Positions 34,661 to 45,355 of a stretch of 64,000 bases of DNA are shown piece by piece. Source of the DNA: Sphingobacterium populi (GTDB taxonomy: Bacteria > Bacteroidota > Bacteroidia > Sphingobacteriales > Sphingobacteriaceae); assembly GCF_001586775.1 (NCBI RefSeq), contig NZ_LQXS01000001.1, positions 124,001-188,000 of the forward strand. The letters are read 5' to 3'. A program made the translations under genes and the position numbers. Numbering within the stretch: position 1 is the stretch's first letter; the number at the start of each line of letters is the position of its first letter. The notes under the pieces were generated by a model. The model ran no database searches and was not told the DNA's origin. It saw only the letters and a program-made list of their open reading frames with translations.

Positions 34661-36928
34661 ATGAAAACAAACCTTTTTACACTCGTATTTGTACTTTTGG
34701 GTATGAGTAATACATTTGCGCAAATCGCAGGTGATTGGAAGGGGAAATTAGACGTTCAGGGCACAGTTTTAGAACTAATTTTCCATATTTCGCAAACACC
34801 TGACGGTATTTCCGCCACATTAGACATTCCGATGCAAGGAGCAAGCGGATTGCCACTGTCTCCAGCCACATTCGAAAACAACACTTTGTCCGTGTCTTTA
34901 GAGCAAGCCGGGATGAAATATTCTGGTACGCTGGAGGGAGGAAAGATCAGTGGAACATTCTCTCAAGGTGGCATGGATTTGCCATTAGTGTTAGAAAAAA
35001 CCACAATTACCAAACCCGGAGATCCGTCTTTAGTTTCTAGTCCGGAAGATATCGACGCGTTAATCGCGCTGGATAAGGGTGATTTCGCGTATCAAGTAAA
35101 AGACTACTTTGCTAAGCCAGTCACTTCTGGCTTCCAATTGTCGCCTAACGGGAAATACCTGTTGTACCGTGAGAAAGATGCTGCTAATAAGCGTCATGTG
35201 ATGATCAAAGAAGTGGGGACAGGCAATGTGATGCGCGCAATAGAAGAGCAAGACGAACTGATTCGTGGCACAGGATGGGTCAACGATGATCGATTGATTT
35301 ATGTAATGGATGAGGGTGGCAACGAAAACTATCACCTGTTCGCGATCAACATTGATGGTACAAATAGTATCGACCTAACACCATTTGACGGTGTACAAGC
35401 CAGCATTCTGAATATGCTGAAAGAGCAAAAAGACTTCATCATCGTGCAGATGAATAAGGATAATAAACAAGTTTTTGAGCCATACAAAGTAAATATCAAT
35501 ACTGGCGAGCTAGAGAAACTCTTTACAAATGATGATCCTGCCAATGCGATTGTAGGATATGATTTTGATAAAGAAGGTACTTTGCGCGGATATGCAAAAA
35601 TGCTGAATGGCACACAGACTGAATATTATTATAAAGCTGCCGGTGCGCAAGATTTCGTCAAAAAACATACCGGCAGATGGGACGATTCTTTCAGCATTGT
35701 TTCCTTCAACTACGCATCTGATAATAAGGATGAAGCATATGTAATCTCTAATCTGACCTCAGATCGTGCACGTATTGTGCTGTATGACCTGAATGAGAAC
35801 AAAGAAATTCGCGAAATATTTGCACATGATCAGTTTGATGCTGATCTGATATCGTTATCAAGAAAGCGCAATTGGGAGGTAGATTATGTCGGTTTTGAAG
35901 GGGAGAAAGTAGAGATCAAGCCCGTCAGCGAAACCTTTAAAAAGATATATGCCAACCTTGAAAAGCAATTTTCGGGTTACGAATTTAGAGTCGTAGGCAA
36001 AACAGATGAGGAAGATCAATTGCTGATTATCGTACAAAGTGATAAGCTATATGGCAAATATTATCATTATGATACGGCCTCTGGAAAATCTACGCTATTA
36101 GTCGATTTGATGCCGCAGCTCAAGGAAGCAGACATGGCAGAAGTTCGTCCGATTCAGTTCATTTCGAGAGATGGATTGACCATTCACGGCTATATTACAC
36201 TTCCAAAAGCCGCAGTTGATGGACAAAAAGTGCCTCTGATCGTCAACCCGCACGGTGGCCCACAAGGCGTACGCGATAGCTGGGGTTTTAATCCAGAAAC
36301 ACAATTGTTTGCGAGTCGTGGATATGCCACATTGCAAGTGAATTTCCGAGTTTCTGGTGGTTATGGCAAAGAATTTTTGCGTGCTGGATTCAAGCAAGTT
36401 GGTCGCAAAGCGATGGACGATGTAGAAGATGGAATTCAATATGCGATTGAGCAAGGCTGGGTAGATAAAGACAACATTGCAATTTATGGTGGCAGCCATG
36501 GTGGTTATGCTGTTTTACGCGGCCTAACCAAAACGCCAGAGCTATACAAAGCGGGGGTGGATTACGTAGGCGTATCTAATATCTTCACCCTGATGAGTTC
36601 TATTCCGGAATATTGGAAACCATATAAAGACATGTTGTACGAGATTTGGTACAATTTGGATGACGAAAAAGAAGCCGCAATTGCGACAGAAGTAAGCCCG
36701 ATTTTCCATATAGATAAGATCAAAGCGCCGCTATTTGTAGTACAAGGAGCAAATGATCCACGTGTGAAGATCGCAGAGGCAGATCAGATCGTTCAAGCGT
36801 TACGTGAAAAAGGAGTAGATGTACCCTATATGGTCAAGTACGATGAGGGACATGGTTTTGCTAAAGAAGAAAATCAAATTCAATTTTATAAAGCGATGAT
36901 GGGGTTCTTCGGTAAGCACCTTCACTAA
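34661..36928 (+). CDS. S9 family prolyl-oligopeptidase-like peptidase
   Basis: A 755-residue exported serine peptidase. The signal peptide is about residues 1-20 (ending SNTFAQ). An extra N-terminal domain (21-120; AGDWKGKLDVQGTVLELIFHI) precedes a beta-propeller (about 145-480). The C-terminal alpha/beta-hydrolase has the nucleophile in GGSHGGYA (Ser about 612), Asp in GANDPRV (about 700) and His in DEGHGF (about 730). It probably releases dipeptides or short peptides in the periplasm. It has no operon partner, and its 5' gap of 119 bases must hold its promoter. Confidence 0.9.
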   Translation: MKTNLFTLVFVLLGMSNTFAQIAGDWKGKLDVQGTVLELIFHISQTPDGISATLDIPMQGASGLPLSPATFENNTLSVSLEQAGMKYSGTLEGGKISGTFSQGGMDLPLVLEKTTITKPGDPSLVSSPEDIDALIALDKGDFAYQVKDYFAKPVTSGFQLSPNGKYLLYREKDAANKRHVMIKEVGTGNVMRAIEEQDELIRGTGWVNDDRLIYVMDEGGNENYHLFAINIDGTNSIDLTPFDGVQASILNMLKEQKDFIIVQMNKDNKQVFEPYKVNINTGELEKLFTNDDPANAIVGYDFDKEGTLRGYAKMLNGTQTEYYYKAAGAQDFVKKHTGRWDDSFSIVSFNYASDNKDEAYVISNLTSDRARIVLYDLNENKEIREIFAHDQFDADLISLSRKRNWEVDYVGFEGEKVEIKPVSETFKKIYANLEKQFSGYEFRVVGKTDEEDQLLIIVQSDKLYGKYYHYDTASGKSTLLVDLMPQLKEADMAEVRPIQFISRDGLTIHGYITLPKAAVDGQKVPLIVNPHGGPQGVRDSWGFNPETQLFASRGYATLQVNFRVSGGYGKEFLRAGFKQVGRKAMDDVEDGIQYAIEQGWVDKDNIAIYGGSHGGYAVLRGLTKTPELYKAGVDYVGVSNIFTLMSSIPEYWKPYKDMLYEIWYNLDDEKEAAIATEVSPIFHIDKIKAPLFVVQGANDPRVKIAEADQIVQALREKGVDVPYMVKYDEGHGFAKEENQIQFYKAMMGFFGKHLH

Positions 36929-36943
36929 TCTTTATAGCATTAG

Positions 36944-36973
36944 TTTGTATTTCAAATAATATTAGTATCTTTG
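36944..36973 (+). promoter_or_regulatory. Promoter of the rimP-nusA-infB operon
   Basis: TTTG (36944-36947), 18-base spacer, TATCTTTG (36966-36973): a textbook Bacteroidetes housekeeping promoter. Transcription should start near 36980, just before a terminator-like hairpin. Confidence 0.75.
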
Positions 36974-36986
36974 TACATCTGAGAAG

Positions 36987-37014
36987 AAGGGGGCATTATT
37001 TGCCCCCTTTTTTT
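36987..37014 (+). terminator. Terminator-like leader hairpin (attenuator candidate) before rimP
   Basis: AAGGGGGCA pairs with TGCCCCCTT (loop TTATT), followed by TTTTT. It has all features of an intrinsic terminator but lies between the strong promoter and the rimP start (37036). It may instead, or also, stop read-through from the S9 gene. Confidence 0.75.
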
Positions 37015-37035
37015 AATTCAAATTGTGAATCATTT

Positions 37036-37500
37036 ATGCAGGTAGAGCAACGGGTACGAGAGCTGGTGGAAGAAAAAATCGCCGATCGGGAAGACTTATT
37101 TATTGTTCGGATTAAGATGCAAAGCAATGGTGTTTTGTCTATCTTAGTAGATGGAGATCAAGGTTTAGCAATCGAAGATTGCGCACAGATTAGCCGCCAC
37201 GTAGGTTATCATTTGGAGGAGGAGAATGTGCTGGATCAAGCGTACCGTTTAGAGGTATCTTCTCCGGGGATTGATTATCCTTTAGAACTATTGCGACAAT
37301 ACCATAAAAATGTGGGTCGCCAAGTGCGAGTTACATTGCAAGATGGTTCTAAACATGAAGGGACTTTGTTGGCAGCCTCCGATACAGCAGTGCAGCTAAC
37401 AGAAAAGGTGAAAGAAAAAGGGAAAAAGGCGCGAGATGAAGAGCGTGAGATTCCGTTTACAGATATAAAGGAGACTAAGGTGTTAATTTCATTTAAATAA
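37036..37500 (+). CDS. rimP: Ribosome maturation factor RimP
   Basis: A 154-residue protein that assists 30S assembly. The ATG at 37036 is chosen because earlier in-frame codons fall in the leader hairpin. The N-terminal domain (VEQRVRELVEEKIADREDLFIVRIKM; VDGDQGLAIEDCAQISRHVGYHLEEENVLDQAYRLEVSSPGIDYPL) and the C-terminal SH3-like domain (GRQVRVTLQDGSKHEGTLLAA) are typical. It is followed after 2 bases by nusA, the standard order. Confidence 0.95.
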   Translation: MQVEQRVRELVEEKIADREDLFIVRIKMQSNGVLSILVDGDQGLAIEDCAQISRHVGYHLEEENVLDQAYRLEVSSPGIDYPLELLRQYHKNVGRQVRVTLQDGSKHEGTLLAASDTAVQLTEKVKEKGKKARDEEREIPFTDIKETKVLISFK

Positions 37501-37502
37501 AA

Positions 37503-38740
37503 ATGAGCAGCGATATTAATTTAATTGACTCGTTTCAGGAGTTTAAAGATTTCAAGAATATAGATCGTCCGACGGTCATTACCGTATTGGAAGAAGTATT
37601 CCGTAGTATGATTCGTAAGCGCTTTGGCACGGACGAAAATGTCGATGTTATTGTCAATCCAGATAATGGAGATTTAGAGATCTGGCGTACTCGTACGGTA
37701 ATGGAAGATGGTTTTTCGGAAGATGATGATCTGGAGATCGAATTGAAAGAAGCGCATACCTACGATCCTGATTTAGAAGTAGGCGACGATTATATTGAAC
37801 AAATCACGTTAGAAAGCTTTGGTCGTAGAGCCATCTTGGCCGCTCGTCAGACATTAGTATCCAAAGTGTTGGAGCTAGAGAAAGATGAAGTGTTTAAAAA
37901 ATATAAAGATCGCGAAGGCGAGCTGGTTATTGGAGAGGTTTACCAAATCTGGAAGAAAGAAATCCTAGTACTAGATGAGGATGGTAATGAATTAATCATG
38001 CCAAAAACCGAGCAGATTCCAGCCGATTATTTCAAAAAAGGTGATAACGTACGTGCTGTAGTACATAAGGTAGATATGATGAATAATAATCCCAAAATTA
38101 TTATTTCTCGTACAGCGCCCGAGTTTTTACAACGTCTTTTTGAACTAGAAGTTCCGGAAATCTTTGATGGATTGATTACCATTAAGAAAATCGTGCGCGA
38201 ACCAGGAGAACGTGCTAAGGTAGCGGTAGAATCTTATGATGACCGTATAGATCCAGTAGGAGCATGTGTGGGGATGAAAGGATCACGTATTCACGGTATA
38301 GTACGTGAATTGCGCAATGAAAATATTGATGTGATCAATTTTACGACCAATAGTTCATTATATATCACCCGTGCTTTGAGTCCGGCACGCATCAGCTCAA
38401 TCAAATTAAGTGATGAGGATGCTACAGCAGCCGTATACTTAAAGCCAGATCAAGTGTCTTTGGCGATCGGTCGTGGAGGTCACAATATCAAGTTGGCCGG
38501 AAAGTTGACAGGATATGAGATCGATGTATACAGAGAGAATGACGAAATAGATGAGGATGTGGATATCGAAGAATTCTCTGACGAGATCGATAGCTGGATC
38601 ATCGACGAACTAAAACGCGTCGGTCTTGATACCGCCAAATCAGTATTGTCACTGTCTCAAGAAGAATTGGTACGCCGTACGACCTGGAGGAAGATACTAT
38701 CCAGGAGATTGTGCGAATTCTGCAAGCAGAATTTGAATAA
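37503..38740 (+). CDS. nusA: Transcription termination/antitermination protein NusA (C-terminus frameshifted as read)
   Basis: NusA modulates pausing, termination and antitermination. The domains are an N-terminal RNAP-binding region (1-135), S1 (about 136-200), and KH1-KH2 (about 230-350; GACVGMKGSRIHGIVRELRNENIDVI; AIGRGGHNIKLAGKLTGYEIDVY), with a short acidic tail. As read, the frame stays open to 38777 and ends in an atypical basic tail (TTWRKILSRRLCEF). Adding one G at about 38680 gives RTDLEEDTIQEIVRILQAEFE and a stop at 38738-38740, as in relatives. One base is therefore probably missing in this sequence. Confidence 0.93.
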
Positions 38741-38803
38741 TATGCATAACAAAAACGGCAAGACTATTTTTCATTAAAATGTTAAATAGGTGTAAAAAAA
38801 ACA

Positions 38804-38811
38804 TATTTTTG
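38804..38811 (+). promoter_or_regulatory. Possible internal -7 box before infB
   Basis: TATTTTTG fits TAnnTTTG in the AT-rich gap between nusA and infB, 33 bases before the infB start. It may give infB an extra promoter within the operon. The -33 element is unclear. Confidence 0.35.
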
Positions 38812-38843
38812 TAGTATCATATTTTATAGCGAGTATAAGTTAG

Positions 38844-41813
38844 ATGACAGAAGGTAAGAGCATTAATTTGCTGAAAGCAGCAAAAGAACTAAACATAGGA
38901 ATCGGTACAGCCGTAGACTTCTTGGTGAAGAAAGGGTTTGACGTAGAGTCGAAGCCAAATACGAAGCTGGGACCAGATATGTATGCGGTTCTTTTGAAAG
39001 AGTTTCAGGGAGATAAAATAGTAAAAGACGAAGCAAAACAAATCGTAATCGGAAAGATTCGCCGTGATGAAGCTCCTGTTGCCAATCAGCCTGAAACTAC
39101 TGTCGACGCTACTGATGATCGCGAAAATAAAGTAGAGTCCACTCCGGAACCTGCTGCGAAGCAAGTACCGGCAGAGCCTGCTGTTGAAACACAGCAAGAG
39201 ACCAGTGTGGAAGAAAAAAGCCCATTGAAAGTAGTTGGCAAAATTGACTTGGATAGCCTGAAAAAAGGCAAGCCAGCTCCAAAAGCCGAACAACCTGTAA
39301 AGGAGGAGCCTAAGGCTGAGCCGGTGATAACACCACCAGTAGTAGAAGAGGTAAAGAAAGAAGAACCTGTAGAAACTAAACCTCAAGCAGAAACTCCGAA
39401 ACAAGAAACAGCACCTGAGCCAAAAGTGGAACAGAAACCAGTAGAAAAACCTGTGGAAGCAGCGGATACCAAAAAAGAGGAAGCAAAACCTACTGAAACT
39501 CCGAAAGAACAAGTTGCAGAGAAGAAAGAGGAAACAACAAAAACACCAGAAGGTAGCAATGATGTTATCCGCGCTAGATCAACAACATTGTCGGGGCCTA
39601 AGGTTATTGGCAAGATTGATCTTCCTGTTTTCAAATCTAATAAACCTGTAGCATCTTCATCAGATGCTGCGAATAATGATAATAGACGCAAACGTAAACG
39701 CACTAGTACGCCTAATAAACCTGGGCAAACTACTGGAGGCAATACTGGCGATCAGCAAAATCGCCCAGGCGGCGGTCCAAACGATCGTAACAGAACAGGA
39801 GGGCCTGGTCGTCCGGGAGATCGTAATCATCCAGGTAATAGAGGCCGCCACGATAATCGCGGAAGAGGCACAGGACCACAAACTCCGAAGGAAGAACCTT
39901 CTGAAAAAGATATTCAGGATCAAATCAAAGCAACATTAGCGCGCTTGAGCGGTGCTGGTAAATCTGGTAAGTTTGCACAACGGGCTAAATTACGTCGTCA
40001 AAAACGAGACGATGTAGCATTGTCTGCTGAAGAAGCAGCAATGGAGCAAGAAGCACAATCTAGAATTCTTCGTGTTACCGAATTTGTGACGGCGAATGAG
40101 CTAGCGAATTTAATGGATGTATCGGTCACACAGGTAATTTCAACCTGTATGAGTCTAGGTATGTTTGTGTCGATTAACCAAAGGCTTGATGCTGAAACCT
40201 TAACGATTGTTGCTGATGAATTTGGTTATGAGATTGAATTTATTAAACCAGAAGATGAAGAAACCAGTGATTTGGAACAGGTTGATTCGGAGGCGAACCT
40301 GATTTCTAGAGCGCCTATCGTAACTGTGATGGGGCACGTTGACCACGGTAAAACTTCATTGCTGGATTATATTCGGAAAGCAAATGTAACAAGTGGTGAA
40401 GCCGGTGGTATCACGCAGCACATTGGTGCTTATGCTGTGAAACTGGAGGATGGCCGCCGTATGACGTTCTTAGATACACCGGGACACGAAGCCTTTACGG
40501 CAATGCGTGCACGTGGTGCTAAAGTGACCGATATTGTTATCATCGTGATCGCGGCGGATGATGCCGTGATGCCACAAACAAAAGAGGCTATTAACCACGC
40601 GCAAGCGGCTGGAGTACCGATTGTTTTTGCCTTCACAAAAGTAGATAAAGCAGGATCTAACCCAGATAGAATTCGCGAGCAGCTCTCTGCCATGAATATC
40701 TTGGTCGAAGAGTGGGGTGGAAAATACCAAGCTCAAGAAATCTCAGCCAAAACAGGTGATAACGTCGACTTATTGTTAGAAAAAGTATTATTAGAAGCTG
40801 AATTATTAGACCTGAAAGCCGATCCTAAGAAACGGGCAGTAGGTTCTGTAATTGAAGCAGCATTAGATAAAGGTCGCGGTATTGTGACTACCGTATTGAT
40901 CCAAGGCGGTACATTACGTGTCGGAGATGCGATTTTAGCAGGTTCACACTCTGGTAAAGTGAAGGCTTTAACCAACGAACGTGGCGAGCGTGTGAAAGAA
41001 GCAGGACCAGCTACGCCAGTACAAATCTTGGGTATGGGTGGCGCACCTACAGCGGGAGATAAGTTCTACGCAATGGAAAGCGAGCCTGAAGCAAGACAAG
41101 TGGCCAATAAACGTCTGCAACTACAACGTGAACAAGGCATGCGTGCTACCAAGCATATTACCTTGGATGAGATCGGTCGTCGTTTGGCAATCGGTAACTT
41201 CAAGGAGCTTAACTTGATCGTGAAAGGTGACGTGGATGGATCAATCGAGGCATTATCCGATTCATTATTGAAATTGTCTACCGACGAGATTCAAGTTAAT
41301 ATTATTCACAAATCGGTAGGAGCTATCTCTGAATCAGACGTGTTATTAGCATCTGCATCAGATGCGATCATCATTGGTTTCCAAGTACGTCCTACACAAG
41401 GCTCACGTAGATTGGCAGAGCAAGAGCAAATCGATATTCGGTTGTACTCCATCATTTACGATGCGATCGATGAGATCAAGTCTGCGATGGAAGGTATGTT
41501 GGCGCCGAAATTTGAAGAGAAAATCGTGGCTAACGTCGAAATCCGCGAAACCTTTAAGATCTCTAAAGTCGGTACCATTGCAGGATGTATGGTCTTGGAA
41601 GGTAAGATCAATAGAAACCATGATATCCGTGTGATTCGTGATGGTGTCGTAATTCATGCAGGTAAATTAGCTTCCTTGAAACGTTTTAAAGATGATGTTA
41701 AAGAGGTAGCATTCGGTTACGAATGTGGTCTGAACATTGATCGTTTTAATGATATTGAAGTTGGTGATATTGTTGAGGCCTACGAACAAGTTGAGGTTAA
41801 ACGTAAATTGTAA
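38844..41813 (+). CDS. infB: Translation initiation factor IF-2
   Basis: A 989-residue GTPase that brings fMet-tRNA to the 30S subunit. The IF2-N domain is at residues 1-70 ([32 protein letters not shown]). A long low-complexity Lys/Pro/Glu linker (about 85-290) and a Gly/Arg/Asn-rich stretch (about 285-350) follow, then a second IF2-N motif near 410. The G domain has GHVDHGKTS (about 497), DTPGHEAF (about 544) and FTKVDKAGS. Domains II-IV extend to KRKL. Length and linker are usual for Bacteroidetes. Confidence 0.97.
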   Translation: MTEGKSINLLKAAKELNIGIGTAVDFLVKKGFDVESKPNTKLGPDMYAVLLKEFQGDKIVKDEAKQIVIGKIRRDEAPVANQPETTVDATDDRENKVESTPEPAAKQVPAEPAVETQQETSVEEKSPLKVVGKIDLDSLKKGKPAPKAEQPVKEEPKAEPVITPPVVEEVKKEEPVETKPQAETPKQETAPEPKVEQKPVEKPVEAADTKKEEAKPTETPKEQVAEKKEETTKTPEGSNDVIRARSTTLSGPKVIGKIDLPVFKSNKPVASSSDAANNDNRRKRKRTSTPNKPGQTTGGNTGDQQNRPGGGPNDRNRTGGPGRPGDRNHPGNRGRHDNRGRGTGPQTPKEEPSEKDIQDQIKATLARLSGAGKSGKFAQRAKLRRQKRDDVALSAEEAAMEQEAQSRILRVTEFVTANELANLMDVSVTQVISTCMSLGMFVSINQRLDAETLTIVADEFGYEIEFIKPEDEETSDLEQVDSEANLISRAPIVTVMGHVDHGKTSLLDYIRKANVTSGEAGGITQHIGAYAVKLEDGRRMTFLDTPGHEAFTAMRARGAKVTDIVIIVIAADDAVMPQTKEAINHAQAAGVPIVFAFTKVDKAGSNPDRIREQLSAMNILVEEWGGKYQAQEISAKTGDNVDLLLEKVLLEAELLDLKADPKKRAVGSVIEAALDKGRGIVTTVLIQGGTLRVGDAILAGSHSGKVKALTNERGERVKEAGPATPVQILGMGGAPTAGDKFYAMESEPEARQVANKRLQLQREQGMRATKHITLDEIGRRLAIGNFKELNLIVKGDVDGSIEALSDSLLKLSTDEIQVNIIHKSVGAISESDVLLASASDAIIIGFQVRPTQGSRRLAEQEQIDIRLYSIIYDAIDEIKSAMEGMLAPKFEEKIVANVEIRETFKISKVGTIAGCMVLEGKINRNHDIRVIRDGVVIHAGKLASLKRFKDDVKEVAFGYECGLNIDRFNDIEVGDIVEAYEQVEVKRKL

Positions 41814-41863
41814 TTTAATAGTGTACTAAGATAGTTTTCAGTATATAGAAAAATGCATATTGT

Positions 41864-41901
41864 AAGTCCTGATAGGTACATTTATCTATCAGGACTTTTG
41901 T
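41864..41901 (+). terminator. Terminator of the rimP-nusA-infB operon
   Basis: AAGTCCTGATAG pairs with CTATCAGGACTT (10-base loop), followed by TTGTTTT, 50 bases after the infB stop. Confidence 0.85.
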
Positions 41902-41997
41902 TTTATAAAGCATCCTGACGAGATGTAATGATCGGTGAGTATGTATGCCGTATTTTTCAATGGTACTTGAACAGGTAAAGTAGGTTGCCATGAAAAA

Positions 41998-42030
41998 ACA
42001 AAGAGCCCCCGGATTTCGGGGGCTCTTTGT
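41998..42030. terminator. Strong hairpin ending the GH125 gene
   Basis: ACAAAGAGCCCCCG pairs with CGGGGGCTCTTTGT (5-base loop) with an A-run to its left, so on the minus strand it has a U-tract and closes the GH125 transcript, 27 bases from that stop. Confidence 0.85.
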
Positions 42031-42056
42031 TACTTAACAGTATTGGCTTTTCTTTG

Positions 42057-43478
42057 TTATACTAATAAGCTTGGTTTCTCTTGGTATGTTTTCCAAAGTA
42101 ATTCACCAAATAGCGTATTGGTCCACGCGAACCAGTGACGGGTGAAGTTTTTTGGATCGTCTTTGTGAAATGACTCGTGCATAAAACCAGTATCACCATG
42201 TGTTTTCTTTAATGTTTGAATGCAAGTTCTGATTTCATTATCGTCAGAAGAAGTCATTGCACGCATGATAATTGCCATAGGCCAGATCATATCGCGCCCT
42301 ATGTGTGGACCACCAATACCCTCTGCCGCAGTTCCTTTGAAGAAGAACGGGTTTTCTTCTGAAAGTATAAACTTACGAGTACGCTGATACACCTCGTCAT
42401 TCTTATCGACAGCACCTAAGTACGGAAGCGACAAAAGGCTGGGTACGTTGGCATCATCCATCATCATATAACTACCATATCCGTCTACTTCAAAAGCGTA
42501 AACACGTCCGTGTGTTGGATGATCTATAATGCCATATTGGTTTACCGCAGTTTCTACTTCATTAGCTAAAGCCTCCATTTTCTGCGCTAAATCCGTATTG
42601 TTTTTCACTTTTCTTAATATTTCTGCCGATTGTCTTAAACTAACGATCGCAAATAAGTTAGAAGGGATCAGGAATGGCAACATTGTACAGTCGTCCGAAG
42701 GGCGAAAACTAGAACAGATCAAACCAACTGGTTTGACAGGATATCCCCAGCCATCCACCTGTAAGGTATCTGTACCACGAGGTGTCGTGCGCATGAAATT
42801 GTAAGGCCCTAAGCTTTCTTTGCGTTGTTGCTCTACAAAGGTTTTATATATGTTTTCCTGTGCTTGTACCCACTCCGTATCAAAAGGAGTGGTATCGTTA
42901 GTTTCCTGCCAATATGCATGTGCCAAACGTACCGGATAACATAGTGAATCGATTTCCCACTTACGCTCATGGATACCTGCTTTCATCTCAGTATGATCGG
43001 AAAACCATTCGCCTTCTTTGGTCGGGTCATTATAAAATGCATTAGCATATGGATCGATATTGATGCATTTTGCCTGCTTATTGATTAATCCGACGATAAG
43101 ATTTTGTAGATTTTTATCCTTTTTCATAAATGGCAAATACGGCCATACTTGTGCACTACTATCGCGTAACCACATCGCGTCAATGTCGCCTGTGATTACA
43201 TACGTCAATTTTTGGGTAGCCGTAGATTCATCATATATGGTGGTGTCTAGCGTATTCGGAAAACAGTTGTGGAATAACCAGCCTAATTCTTTGTCGGCCA
43301 CCTTGCTTTGAAATTCTTTGATAACATTCTCGACCACTTTACTCTTAAAGTGTCTGTCTTTCTCAGCGACTCTCACTACTGGGAAGTTGGAGTACCCGTC
43401 AGCAGCTAGTGAAAACTTACTGGCCAACACGCCTGCGCCCAAAAGAGCGGAGTTCTGAATAAAGGTTCTACGCTTCAT
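42057..43478 (-). CDS. Glycoside hydrolase family 125 exo-alpha-1,6-mannosidase
   Basis: A 473-residue exported enzyme. The N-terminus MKRRTFIQNSALLGAGVLASKFSLAA looks like a Tat-type or long signal. The catalytic (alpha/alpha)6 barrel shows WLRDSSAQVWPYLPF (about 106-120), EIDSLCYPVRLAHAYW, VDGWGYPVKPVGLICSSFRPSDD, and near the end HESFHKDDPKNFTRHWFAWTNTLFGEL. These match metal-independent GH125 mannosidases, which remove non-reducing alpha-1,6-mannose from N-glycans and yeast mannan. The acid/base and base residues are most likely in the FRPSDD and HESFHKDD regions. No other glycan genes are adjacent, so a polysaccharide utilisation locus is not apparent. Confidence 0.9.
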   Translation of the reverse strand: MKRRTFIQNSALLGAGVLASKFSLAADGYSNFPVVRVAEKDRHFKSKVVENVIKEFQSKVADKELGWLFHNCFPNTLDTTIYDESTATQKLTYVITGDIDAMWLRDSSAQVWPYLPFMKKDKNLQNLIVGLINKQAKCINIDPYANAFYNDPTKEGEWFSDHTEMKAGIHERKWEIDSLCYPVRLAHAYWQETNDTTPFDTEWVQAQENIYKTFVEQQRKESLGPYNFMRTTPRGTDTLQVDGWGYPVKPVGLICSSFRPSDDCTMLPFLIPSNLFAIVSLRQSAEILRKVKNNTDLAQKMEALANEVETAVNQYGIIDHPTHGRVYAFEVDGYGSYMMMDDANVPSLLSLPYLGAVDKNDEVYQRTRKFILSEENPFFFKGTAAEGIGGPHIGRDMIWPMAIIMRAMTSSDDNEIRTCIQTLKKTHGDTGFMHESFHKDDPKNFTRHWFAWTNTLFGELLWKTYQEKPSLLV

Positions 43479-43677
43479 GCTTATGTATATTATAGGTGTT
43501 TTAGTTTATTATTGTGAGCTCCAATATACATAATTTCTGTATAATAACATCAAAAAAACGTTTTAGCCAATAGAGTGACTTTATTTTAGTTCACTTTGAT
43601 AAATGCATTTCGTGAAAGATGCTATTTAGGTACAAAAATTGCGTCCAGCATTAAAAATTTTGTCTAATTTCGTGGTT

Positions 43678-45303
43678 ATGAAGATTTATCACGGTTTGAT
43701 CCTGATGTTAGGTTGCTTGGTGCTTGCACAGTCTGCGCGTGCGCAAATAGATTATTTACCTTATTCCTATTCACTGTATCAGCAGTATGGAGAAGTATTG
43801 TACGGTGCGGATAGTCGTGAGTTTACTACTGTAAAACCTTTGTTGTTAAAGAAGCGGCTGTTTGCTGCTCATGATTCGATTACTACACTGCATAGGACTT
43901 CCTCGGATAATTGGTTTGCTAGAAAACTTTTTAATGAACATTTAGTAGAAGCAAATGATGAAAATTATCGCTTCTATGCCGATGTCATACCTGACCTAAT
44001 GATCGGTTCGGATCTGCGTGACGCCGATAGAAAAAACGTTTGGTTAGGCTCTAAAGGAGTACAGGCGGGTTTCACTTACAAAGATAAGTTTGTTTTTTAC
44101 GGTAATTTAATTGACAATCGAGCTGTATTTGCTAATTACTTGACCGACTACATCAATTCTAATGAAGTCGTACCTGGGCAAGGCTTAGTACGTAATAGCA
44201 ATGGGGATCGCCAATCGTGGCTTTTTGCGACTGCTAATGCAACCTATGCTGTGGGCGACTATTTTCAGGCTTCAATCGGTTATGATCGTAATCATATTGG
44301 TGATGGTTATCGCTCGGTACTTTTATCCGATTTTTCTTCTAATTATGCGCAACTTCGGCTTACAGGCACGATTGGCAATGTGCGCTATACATCTGTATGG
44401 GCATATATGAATGATCCCAAAACTGATCGTATTGACTCGCTGAATAGTGGTGCGCAATTTGGAGATGGTAAGAAATGGGGTGCATTCCAATATCTGGATT
44501 ACAATATTTCTAATCGATTGTCTGTTGGTTTTTTTCAGGCGGTGATCTGGGCGAATAGAAATCAGGCTGGTAGTAGAGGGTTTGATTGGAATTATGCGAT
44601 TCCGGTTAATTTCCTTCGTCCAATCGAATCTAACAATTCATCTTCTCCTGATAAGATGTTTTTAGGTTTGAATGCAAAATATAAAACTTGGCAAAACATC
44701 ACCTTGTATAGTCAGTTTTTGTTAGGTGAGTTCACCGGTAAAGAATTTTTTGCAGGGAATGGCTATATACATAATAAGTGGGCGGCACAATTAGGTGCTC
44801 GTGGATATCATATGTTTGGCCTACGCAACTTGAGCCTCCTTGCTGAATATAATCTTGCGCGTCCTTACACCTACCAGCATTTTGTATCGATCTCTAACTA
44901 TAGCAATAATGCCGAGCCATTGGCGCATCCGCGCGGAGCCAATTTTCGAGAGGTCGTAGCTATTGCCAATTATTCTTGGAAGCGTTTTCACTTTGCTTTG
45001 CAAGGTATGTATAGCCTGTATGGTACCGATCCGGGTGATGGTACAAGCTTTGGTGGTGATATTTTTGAATCGTATGAGAATTATCCTAATCGCCACGGAA
45101 ACAGTATTGGTCAAGGCATACGCAATGATTTATATTTTGCAGATGCACGTGCATCTTATGTGCTCAACCCGACGTATAATCTTCGTTTTGAAGTAGGATA
45201 CACACATCGTCAGCAAAACATTGCCGATAGGCCATCGATCCGTACTGGCGTGGTATCTATCGGTCTGAGATCTACTTTTCGACCATTTTACGGAGATATA
45301 TAA
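43678..45303 (+). CDS. Outer-membrane beta-barrel protein, Wzi/RemB-like (tentative)
   Basis: A 541-residue exported protein from the ATG at 43678 with a clear signal peptide (MKIYHGLILMLGCLVLAQSA, cleaved at ARAQ). The rest alternates hydrophobic and polar residues with many aromatic strand ends (DKFVFYGNLIDNRAVFANYL; GDYFQASIGYDRN; FHFALQGMYSLYG) and ends as a strand, typical of large outer-membrane barrels. The layout recalls capsule-assembly Wzi and gliding-protein RemB families, but I cannot confirm either. It lies 52 bases before aroQ on the same strand. The function is unknown. Confidence 0.72.
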   Translation: MKIYHGLILMLGCLVLAQSARAQIDYLPYSYSLYQQYGEVLYGADSREFTTVKPLLLKKRLFAAHDSITTLHRTSSDNWFARKLFNEHLVEANDENYRFYADVIPDLMIGSDLRDADRKNVWLGSKGVQAGFTYKDKFVFYGNLIDNRAVFANYLTDYINSNEVVPGQGLVRNSNGDRQSWLFATANATYAVGDYFQASIGYDRNHIGDGYRSVLLSDFSSNYAQLRLTGTIGNVRYTSVWAYMNDPKTDRIDSLNSGAQFGDGKKWGAFQYLDYNISNRLSVGFFQAVIWANRNQAGSRGFDWNYAIPVNFLRPIESNNSSSPDKMFLGLNAKYKTWQNITLYSQFLLGEFTGKEFFAGNGYIHNKWAAQLGARGYHMFGLRNLSLLAEYNLARPYTYQHFVSISNYSNNAEPLAHPRGANFREVVAIANYSWKRFHFALQGMYSLYGTDPGDGTSFGGDIFESYENYPNRHGNSIGQGIRNDLYFADARASYVLNPTYNLRFEVGYTHRQQNIADRPSIRTGVVSIGLRSTFRPFYGDI

Positions 45304-45355
45304 GTTTGCTGAACTGCTATTTGGCATCTCAATATTACTATCTATAAAATTATTT

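Noticed and set aside
38889..39512. Long antisense frame (207 codons, Phe/Leu/Arg-rich) inside infB
   Set aside because: It mirrors the Lys/Glu/Pro-rich linker of IF-2; the composition of that linker keeps the antisense frame free of stops.
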